A stretch of 64,000 bases of DNA from Doris montereyensis (taxonomy: Eukaryota; Mollusca; Gastropoda; Nudibranchia; Dorididae). The position numbers and the translations under genes are program-made. The stretch spans positions 82,501 to 146,500 of the forward strand of contig JAXRKP010000204.1 of assembly GCA_037039925.1 (NCBI GenBank). Direction: 5' to 3'. Of this stretch, positions 40,830 through 64,000 are shown one piece after another; positions within the stretch are counted from its first letter, which is position 1, and the number at the start of each line of letters is the position of its first letter. Below the pieces are notes generated by a model. The model had not been told where the DNA came from and did no database searches. It saw nothing but the letters and a program-made list of their open reading frames with translations.

Positions 40830-41312
40830 AAATGAAGTCAAATAGAGTTTATTGCTCTAATCTCCTCTATGGCAACGAAACTTGGACTTTGGACAGTAGA
40901 GAATACAGTAGAGTACAGGCAGCTGAAATGAAATATCTAACTAAGAAGAGTAGTAGGGAAAACTAAAAGAGACAAAATCAGAAACACAACAATAAGAGAT
41001 CAAACCGAAGCAGGTGGCATAAAAACTAAGATAGAAACAAATCAATTGAAATGGTTAGGCATGTAAACAGAATGAATGACAATAGAATAGCTAAATCAGT
41101 ATACAGAGCTAAAGCCCAAGGTAAAAGACCAAAAGGCAGACCTCAGAGAAAGTGGGAAGAAGATATAAAAGAGACATTGAAACATAGAAATTTAACTTTT
41201 TGGAAGGAAACAGAAAATACCAGGACAGGACTTCCTGGAGAAAGATCATATCGGGCATCTGAACCCATACACCGAAAGGTAGAATGGTAACTGATAAAGA
41301 AAGAAAGAAAGA
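40830..41312 (+). pseudogene. LINE reverse transcriptase C-terminal fragment and 3' end
   Basis: The frames encode LLYGNETWTLD and then HVNRMNDNRIAKSVYRAKAQ and [12 protein letters not shown]. This is the order found after the polymerase domain in RTE-like non-LTR elements. A stop and frameshift occur near 40960. The copy ends with ggtagaatggtaactgataa and (AAAG)n. Shorter copies with the same 3' end are at 9849 and 60375. Confidence 0.85.
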
Positions 41313-41954
41313 TAATTTTTAAAAACGCTACCTCGAAATCTAACAATAATTTAACAATACTGGCATAATAGTTGTGATAATAATGCAGACCATTACAATT
41401 GCAAAGCCGAACCTTTGTATTGAACAAGAGACTTGCTGGAACATAATATGCAAACATGTGATACTATATCTTATACGATTATTGCAACCGCCAACATTCA
41501 AAACTTAATCAAGAGGAACATGAAATAGAAATCATAGACTTTGAAGTAAGAGGGAGAAGACAGGACAGGACATTAATCTTTTTCGGTGTGTGTAACCTTC
41601 ATCAACGACAAGAAGACAATGAAACAATTTTTAATAAATTATACTGACCACAGCGAACGACATAACAAGGACAATGATAAGGAACATCGGAGAGGAATGC
41701 AAAAATGTTAACAGATAAAAGGGAATTCTACTACAGTAGTAGGCCGACAGTAAATGAACAGGAAAATGACATAGATCTAAAAATCAAAGGCCTAAGAGTA
41801 AGAGTAAGACAAGACAGAGAACAATTTTTTGGGCTGTGCACCCTTCATCAGCAACTAGAAGACATACTAATATCACCGTGAAAGGTTTGTTTTAGAAAGT
41901 TCCCTGACCATCATATGCAGTGATCTCAGAGTGAATCAAGAGGATGGTTGATTT

Positions 41955-42085
41955 GAATTTACCCGTCCACCATACGTGATAATTTCAGGGTGAATTTGGA
42001 GGCAACAACTAGATGAAAGATAAACGAAAGAGAAAGAAAAGGAGTTAAACCTACCAGCAGTACCTGCCAACCCCTCATGAAAGGA
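41955..42085. repeat. dispersed repeat R3, copy 2
   Basis: It shares gtccaccat, tttcagggtgaatt and gatgaaagataaacgaaaga with 46236-46375. It is directly followed by the (GA)n tract. Confidence 0.65.
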
Positions 42086-42109
42086 TGAATAAGGCTAATA
42101 ATAAGTAGG

Positions 42110-42504
<395 letters not shown>

Positions 42505-42830
42505 TGGGTGGGTGGGTGCAAAAACAGTGTTGTTCCCAGTTATCAATTTTCAAAATGTAGTAGTTTACTTCTAAAAATTTACCAAACAAAGTTGTTGTTC
42601 CATGCCATATCATTTCTATTCCCCATTCCCTCCCCCAAGAGTGATACATTTCAAAGGCACATAACTCTGCTAAGCAGTATGTGCCAATCGTCGATCTATC
42701 GGTCCTCCCGTAGATAAAGACAAGCAGTGAGGCAAGGGGCATGTCAGAAGTTAATGTAATGACACAAGATAATATGAAAGCCCCATAGGAACAAAGACGA
42801 GACAAACACAAGGAATAGACAGAAAAAAAT

Positions 42831-42931
42831 CCAGGCCATCATGGGGATCGAACCCGCGACCTCTGCGTCGGCACCCATCGCCTCGCCATGCAAAGAAAGC
42901 GTGCTACCAATCGAGCTAACTACGCTCCCTA
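42831..42931 (-). other. tRNA-Ala-like sequence (tRNA pseudogene or SINE head)
   Basis: On the minus strand gggagcgtagttagctcgat holds a box A, tttgcat would place a TGC anticodon, and gcgggttcgatccccat is a good box B. The segment between the anticodon region and box B is about 25 bases too long and the acceptor ends do not pair. A functional tRNA is unlikely. A tRNA-derived SINE is plausible. Confidence 0.55.
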
Positions 42932-43942
42932 AAAAGGACCGCTATGTTGTTCTCTGCCGAAAGTCGATGTAGGTCTATCGGTTGTGGGCGTATCCTCACA
43001 ACTTTAGCAGTACATGTAGATCTAGATCTAATTCATATAATATAATCAGAGAGCCTAGATCTAGATAAACTTATCTAAGATCTCTGACTATAATGTACAT
43101 GTCTACGAAACAAAAATAATTCTGAGGAAACGCCCCCAAGCGATACATCGGCGTTTGGCGTGGATCAGCCTAGCGGAAGCATTCATACTTATAGCGGGGA
43201 AAGTTCCGAAAAATTGGAGACACTAGTTGTGTGGACAAAAAAAAAGATAGGTGCACATTGCTTTTGCACCGATTATGTTTTTCTGTGTTGCTGACGAAGG
43301 GTGGGCCACCCAAATATTTTTCTGTTCTATAGCATTTTCAAAGTTTTTAAAGTTGAAATGTAATATCTTAACATCAATGCACGTACACACCTCCTTTTCT
43401 TGGCAGAATCGGTCAATGATTTTCAAGATTTTTTCTCTTTATTTCTGGACTCACTTCATCTGCCTTACCAAGCCTAAAACTGAACGTAAAAACAAGGACT
43501 GTAAAGAGTAATTCGTAATTAGTTTTAAGTGGAAAACAGTAACAACGTGCGGGGACATGTCTATTGCGGTTTTTTCCAGGTCATTTTTGCCCGACTTTTG
43601 ACAATTTTTTATTTGTTATTTTGTTTGTAGCCCTCTCAATAGTAAATCGCGTAAAGTTGAATAGCCGACTTTGGTCACATGAAAAAATGTAGATACACTA
43701 AATAAAGACACAAAAAACGTAAATGGTAGGTTTTCAAGCTTCTTTACTGATAAATGTTCATGAAATGGTCATGGTAGATGAAGCAATACAATTGTCTTGC
43801 ATAAAAAACTATTGAGAAAAAAAGTATGGTCTTAGGGTTACTTCTGTGGAATTCGCCATTAGGCCTTTCATTACTGTTCTACATTCCTCTTCATTAGTTA
43901 TCGGCTAACTGCAGTTTTATTTCTTTTTATCACTTGATATAT

Positions 43943-43965
43943 TACTGCTACTACTACTACTACTT

Positions 43966-43997
<32 letters not shown>

Positions 43998-44090
43998 GCT
44001 GCTGCTACTGCTACTGCTACTGCTACTACTACTGCTGCTACTGCTGCTACTGCTGCTGCTACTACTACTGCTACTGCTGCTGCTGCTGCA

Positions 44091-44142
<52 letters not shown>

Positions 44143-44179
44143 GCTACTACTACATTACTACTACTACTACTGCTGCTAC

Positions 44180-44246
<67 letters not shown>

Positions 44247-44253
44247 ACTGCTA

Positions 44254-44310
<57 letters not shown>

Positions 44311-44336
44311 TTGCTACTGCCACTGCACCACTGCTA

Positions 44337-44395
<59 letters not shown>

Positions 44396-44407
44396 ACTAC
44401 TACTGGC

Positions 44408-44441
<34 letters not shown>

Positions 44442-44500
44442 ACTGCTACTACTGCTACTACTACTACTACTGCTACTACTGCTACTACTGCTACTGGTTG

Positions 44501-44559
<59 letters not shown>

Positions 44560-44588
44560 GCTACTACCTACTACTACTACTACTACTG
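43943..44588. repeat. compound (CTA/CTG)n trinucleotide tract, about 645 bp
   Basis: CTA-rich flanks surround a CTG-rich centre that includes pure CTG runs of about 15-20 units (44340-44395). The homopolymeric protein frames it creates (Tyr/Cys, Leu, Ala/Thr) are not evidence of coding. Confidence 0.98.
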
Positions 44589-44920
44589 CTTCAATAAGCT
44601 TAGATCTTGATCTAGCGGCCTTTATGATAAATATACATAATAATGTACTTCCTCCGTATTCTCTTAAATAAACAAGGTACAATGTAATAGCTCTGAATTG
44701 TTTCATTTATGTTTCTATTTGAATATCGCTTCACTATAGATCTATTCCTGAATATTTTCATACGAGATAAGTCATAGTTCTAGTTTTAGACCTAATCTTG
44801 TTAACTTGCTTTTGTTGTTGTCTTTGTCACTTTCGTTTTTCCGTTGTGAATTTATTATAATAATCTAATATGAGTAGTCTTTTAGGCTAATACTAAGGAG
44901 CCTCAGTGGAGCGACGTCAA

Positions 44921-45018
44921 AGGTGAAAAAAAACGACAATAAGTGACATCTCCACCGATAAAGACAATTTTGTTCTGTCTTTATTGGTGGAGTTGTCACT
45001 TGTTTTTGTTTTTCACCT
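44921..45018. repeat. foldback hairpin, 43-46-nt arms
   Basis: The left arm (44921-44966, starting aggtgaaaaa and ending ccgataaagaca) and right arm (44976-45018, starting tgtctttattgg and ending tttcacct) are inverted copies separated by 9 bases. Mismatches are few. The shape suits a small foldback transposon or a miRNA-like precursor. The sequence does not decide between them. Confidence 0.8.
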
Positions 45019-45384
45019 AATAGGCTGTAGACTTGGTAATTTATTCTTATTATCTTATTACAATACCCAATTCGTCAACCAATTGTTGTTTTATGATTAA
45101 TCAATGATTGATCGACAAGATTGGTCTAATCCGTTGGACACTTATCGTCGTAATAATGTCATAGGGGCTTTAGTCAGTATTCTTAAAGCCTGCCATCGTT
45201 TCGTGATGTTGGCATTTTGGTTTTGTCAAAGGATGCTCTAACTAGTCTAACATTCAGATTCTTATTAATCTTATTTCAATATCTGGTTTTACGAATCAGC
45301 AGACATTCCTTATCTAGATCCAATCCTGTCTTTTAAAAAACAAATTCTGTCTTTTTTCATAACAACTTGCGCTGATGTATTTTC

Positions 45385-45690
45385 AACGGGCTGGATGAGA
45401 TGAACAGGCGTTGGCGGTGGGGTTGGGCACACCTTGAGGAGGCCACCATTAAAATCAAACCTCACACGAGAAGCTACAAGCTCTTACTCTTACACGGAAT
45501 CTACAGAAGCACAACACAAAGGGGAAGACCAAGAAATACGTGGCGAAGAGAACTAGAGAGGGAGTTGACAGACATGCCCATGTATTGGAATGGAAAGAGA
45601 TTGAAAAGATGGCACAGGACAGGGATTGCTGGAGGGCTCTTGGTGCTGGTCCGTTGCCCCGCGATGGGGTCGGAGGTGTGGGGGGGGGGG
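45385..45690 (+). pseudogene. LINE RT C-terminal fragment (second family)
   Basis: The frame reads RGRPRNTWRRELEREL and, after a frameshift, KMAQDRDCWRALGAGPLP. This is the typical C-terminus of RTE-like reverse transcriptases (GRP..TW, RD.WR). The fragment runs into a G run and then a SINE B copy. Confidence 0.78.
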
Positions 45691-45698
45691 GGGGGACT

Positions 45699-46003
45699 CA
45701 GGTAGTCCAGAGGCAAGATGTCGATATCTCAATCCAAAGATCGTGGGTTCAAGCCCCAGCGACGGTTGAAACATTTTCTTGAGTTTTTCGAGAAAAATCT
45801 AGCCCCCTGGGTCCAAGTAGGTGGATCGACACCTAGTCCCATGGAGACGGACGATAAACAGGGCGTCCCGTGTGCAAATCACAACACTCTGTGCACATTA
45901 AAGATCCCTTGGCTGTTTACAATGCAGTTTGGCCATAATTAAAAATCATACAAAACACCTCAGAGGTCACCTTAGTTGTGTATGTGGGTAAATCAAATCA
46001 AAT
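45699..46003 (+). mobile_element. SINE family B, good copy
   Basis: Box B is atcgtgggttcaagccccag. The body contains gtaggtggatcgacacctag, ggagacggacgataaacagg and gatcccttggctgtttacaa. It ends aaatcaaatcaaat. It is the best preserved plus-strand copy here. Confidence 0.92.
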
Positions 46004-46235
46004 TAAAAAGCCCCACGAGGGGTGACAGTACTGACAGTGACGGAGTGACGTGACAAGGCATGAGGATGATGATGAAGGGGGAGAATTGTGAGATGAGATG
46101 TGCGGGAGGGTGGGTGTTGCCTCCCTTTCCCCCTCTTATTTACGATAAGATTGAAGGATGTTATTCAGTCACGATCCATCCATGTCTTTATAGATCTAAC
46201 AGTATCAGGATTTGTTTGGTTTGTTTGTTTCATTG

Positions 46236-46375
46236 AAATTTACCTCTTCCACCATTGCGGTGATCTCAGGGTGAATTAAGAAGAGACAGCAAGTTGAAAG
46301 ATAAGTGAAAGAAGGAAAGGAAAGAAATAGGACCTGCCATTTGCCAGCAGCTCTCGCCAACCGCCCGCAACAGTA
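46236..46375. repeat. dispersed repeat R3, copy 3
   Basis: The phrase accattgcggtgatctcagg, then gtgaattaagaagagacagc and ttgccagcagctctcgccaa match 32884 and 41955. Confidence 0.7.
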
Positions 46376-46767
46376 TCAGGAAGATACAATGTGACCTAGT
46401 GACTGCTCGGCTTGTAAATTGTAAAATTGTAAAAGATTACAAATGTGACTAGACACTCTAGTCTAACACTACTAACTCAAACTGTCAAGTTAAAATCATA
46501 CTGCGTCATTTCTGGCAAGACTAGATCTAGTTAGTAAGAGCCCTTCATCAGTTCAAAACAAACTAAATCGCAGAAACAAGGTGTGTTAATGGAGATCATA
46601 ACGAAGAATGGCATTTGACACGTTAACAGTTATATCTATGAAGTATGGGTTTTAAAACGAATGAAGAAATAACTAATAGTAACATGTACTTCATAATTTA
46701 TAATGCTAATTCCCTTTGGTAATGGGTGAATAGCGAGACAAAAAGAATGGCAAAAGAATGAGAGAGG

Positions 46768-46998
<231 letters not shown>

Positions 46999-46999
46999 G

Positions 47000-48020
47000 G
47001 AGATGGAGAGACAGAGAGATCAAAAGTAATTTGTTTCTCTGATGATACTTATCCCTAACCTCACTACTGCTATCAAGTCTGCAAACTGTCCATCATGACT
47101 ACACCATTACCGGCTTCTACGATATATCAATCATACAGAAGCACAGATACATGTACTTATGCGAAGTTACTGGGAGATAACTCTTTAAATGTAAAAGATG
47201 TCAGGGATTATTATTGGTTACGCCCCTTGTTTATCACGCCCATTAGCGTGACACTTACAGGTGTATACGTTGGTGTGTATGTGTGATATTGATCGCTTGC
47301 TCACTTTGGTGTTTGCGTCTTAGGGGCTTTTGTTGATGATTTTCTTTGTCGTTGTTATGATTTGCCATCTTGGAATGCCGATCAAAAGTCATACAAATTT
47401 TCGGAAGCTAAATGCTTTGGTTCTTCTCAGCTTTGCAAAAGAAGTGAACAGCGCAAAGGTAGATCTAGATCTATCAATAATTATCATGCTCAAAACAAAA
47501 CCCTTTAACGCTAACTACGTACACTCGACTTTGAGAGCCAATCACTTATGGTCTGTGAAGATTAAGCCCTACCCTCACACTCTTACTCTCTTTCGGCAAA
47601 TGTGTGCATCACCTGTCACTGTCGCCCATCGTAGTCTATACACAATTCCATTGCATGCTCACTGCCGCAGCCAATCATAATTCATATCGCAATCTGTGTC
47701 GATTGATAAATTCGCGATCCACAGAACAATGTCTGGACAGCTAGCCTTTGACTTTCATCATCAAGAAATCAGAGACTAAGAGGAACGGGATAGACAGTGT
47801 AGGCCAGACGTGACATAAGACTGTCTGACACCTCGGATAGACAACGAAGCTACACATGGAAGAAGTAGAAGACTAACACATTTGCCCTAGTTCTAGCATT
47901 GTTTGCTACAGTGTGCCATCTGTTCTCATGTTTTTGTTATTTCCGACAAAAACTCAACAAAAGAGTCGTTTTAAAGCCTCTAATGGAAGGGTATGAAGTT
48001 GCATTACTTTTTACAGAGAA
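47000..48020. other. intergenic DNA, nothing recognised
   Basis: Moderately AT-rich DNA with one agatctagatct motif at 47461. Open frames lack recognisable domains. Confidence 0.4.
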
Positions 48021-48025
48021 AAAAC

Positions 48026-48852
48026 GTGTCTTTACACATGTTGACCGTGTCTTTACACATGTTGACCATGTCTACACATGTTGACCATGTCTTTACACAT
48101 GTTGACCGTGTCTTTACACATGTTGGCCATGTCTTTACACATGTTGACCATGTCTTTACACATGTTGACCGTGTCTTTACACATGTTGACCATGTCTTTA
48201 CACATGTTGACCATGTCTTTACACATGTTGACCATGTCTTTACACATGTTGACCATGTCTTTACACATGTTGACCATGTCTTTACACATGTTGACCATGT
48301 CTTTACACATGTTGACCATGTACACATGTTGACACATGTTGACCATGTCTTTACACATGTTGACCGTGTCTTTACACATGTTGACCATGTCTTTACACAT
48401 GTTGACCGTGTCTTTACACATGTTGACCGTGTCTTTACACATGTTGACCGTGTCTTACACATGTTGACCGTGTCTTTACACATGTTGACCGTGTCTTTAC
48501 ACATGTTGACCGTGTCTTTACACATGTTGACCATGTCTTTACACATTTGACCGTGTCTTTACACATGTTGACCGTGTCTTTACACATGTTGACCGTGTCT
48601 TTACACATGTTGACCATATCTTTACACATGTTGACCATGTCTTTACACATGTTGACCGTGTCTTTACACATGTTGACCGTGTCTTTACACATGTTGACCG
48701 TGTCTTTACACATGTTGACCGTGTCTTTACACATGTTGACCGTGTCTTTACACATGTTGACCGTGTCTTTACACATGTTGACCGTGTCTTTACATGTTGA
48801 CTTTACACATGTTGACCGTGTCTTTACACATGTTGACCGTGTCTTTACACGC
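48026..48852. repeat. 21-bp minisatellite, about 39 copies
   Basis: The unit is tttacacatgttgaccatgt plus one base, with an A/G variant at gacc(a/g)tg. The period of 21 keeps several frames open on both strands, giving heptapeptide repeats. Short deletions occur near 48075, 48318, 48455 and 48795. Confidence 0.97.
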
Positions 48853-49269
48853 TGTTGGTGTTATTGTTATTAAATAACAAAAAGTGGTCAACAGAGGGAG
48901 GCGTGTGTTTATGCAGAGTGTGCTTTTATGAAGTGTGCGTTTATCCAGCGACGACTGTAATAGACTTAATTCGAGAGCGGTCATATAAATTGTTGTTACA
49001 TTAGTTACAAATTGAATGGGATAGGCGAAGCTAAAAACAAATCTCCCCCCATGATGACTGAAATAGTGGGGGTAGGGGACCCTGTGCTTGTGTTCTCATC
49101 TCGTCTTTGTTTCCCTTTCCACTTGGAATTTCACAAGTGATGATAGATCAGTCCTCACAGATTGAGCCCCTATGTAATCATATATGAAATTTCATAATCA
49201 TAAGTGAATCACTGATATACAAAGAAGCAAAAATCCTCAAAAGAATGGGAAACGATCCAGTCTTCATTT

Positions 49270-49972
49270 TTTCAAACAAGATTTATTAAAGAATTAAAAA
49301 AAAAAAGAAGAAAAAACAAAGAGAAAACAAAAAGAGATGTTGGTAATAATTATCTTTGCTTATCCACTTCAACATCTGTCTATTTCAGTATTGTTGTATT
49401 GTGCATTTTTCATCTTTATTTAAAATCAGATTGTATGGACAGCAGTACTCTATTAATTAAGAAAGATTTTGAAAATGAAACTTTATTGTTTAAAGATGAG
49501 TTGTCAACAGATTGTAACCAAATCTGTAATATAACAGTTTACCATTTACAGCATTACAATAGAACGATAAATATTCAAAACAAATTTTTGAAAAATTTAT
49601 AAATGACACATATTAGAAGTTAATGATAACAATTTAAACATTTATTATCAAATCCATCTGCATCAGATACAAGGAGAATAATTTAAAGAATGGCAACACG
49701 ATTTAAAAATCTCATCATTCCAAGCTGTCAATAGACACAAAACAAAACAACTCATTCTTCTATCTATTGCAGGCAAATAAGATTTCCTGTGTTTGAAATT
49801 TCTGACAAAAACAAACAAAAAGACAAAAATTTTTTTTTCTTTTTCACTTACAACTCTCCTGGGTGATTGCAATATCAATCTATCATGTTTTCTATTTCAC
49901 GTTTCCCATCAAAACAACTAGCAAACGGTAAGTTGACAGGTTGCTGAGAAGAAATTATACATTGTCAATGAA
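49270..49972 (-). other. UBXN4: probable UBXN4 3' UTR
   Basis: AT-rich sequence follows the UBXN4 stop codon on the minus strand. A canonical AATAAA on that strand lies near 49281-49286. No other gene is seen here. Confidence 0.45.
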
Positions 49973-63902
<13,930 letters not shown>

Positions 63903-64000
63903 CTTTGGTTAAGGAAGAAGGATTAACAGTGTATTTGAAAACTGTTTATTCTAGACAATTTTGAAAAAAGCTCAGTGTTATTTATCTGACACAATTTGAA

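Noticed and set aside
42831..42931. Functional tRNA-Ala gene
   Set aside because: Box A and box B are good, but the spacing is about 25 bases too long and the acceptor arms do not pair.
43934..44671. 245-codon Tyr/Cys/Leu-rich frame
   Set aside because: It is entirely explained by the CTA/CTG trinucleotide tract.
47993..48873. Heptapeptide-repeat proteins on both strands
   Set aside because: The 21-bp minisatellite explains them, and no flanking coding sequence exists.

Overview
The window is animal nuclear DNA that is AT-rich, intron-rich and full of repeats. The three host genes read as ordinary bilaterian orthologues. Long (GA)n tracts, many minisatellites, tRNA-derived SINEs and CR1/L2- and RTE-type LINE fragments fit a mollusc, probably a gastropod. 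That placement is an inference from style, not a species identification.

Layout. 1-950 may be the 3' end of an upstream plus-strand gene. 5331-13457 (minus) is ATG101, seven coding exons totalling 218 codons. Its first intron holds a SINE and a 2.3-kb polypurine element with 34-bp terminal inverted repeats. A piggyBac-family transposon (13613-16287, TTAA target duplications) lies about 150 bp upstream of the ATG101 start codon. 16.3-33.4 kb has no convincing host gene. It holds a 310-390-bp satellite array with nested minisatellites, microsatellites, minisatellites, SINEs and a LINE endonuclease fragment. 33453-38957 (minus) is a complete nine-coding-exon HSC70 gene, with a likely 5' untranslated exon and promoter near 40.2-40.4 kb. 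40.8-49 kb is repeats: LINE fragments, (GA)n, a 0.65-kb CTG/CTA tract, a foldback hairpin and a 21-bp minisatellite. 49973-63902 (minus) is UBXN4. It lacks its N-terminal exons, which lie beyond the right edge, and carries a 5'-truncated LINE in its last intron.

All three host genes act in protein quality control: ATG101 in autophagy initiation, HSC70 as a cytosolic chaperone, UBXN4 in ER-associated degradation. Nothing in the sequence shows co-regulation, so this may be coincidence.

The coding exons carry six small indels, spread over all three host genes. Most are one-base changes in short homopolymers. Exon phases, splice sites and total lengths are otherwise right, so base-level assembly error is more likely than three decayed genes. 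I found no new biological system. The most interesting items are transposons placed against functional gene boundaries and nested satellite structure.
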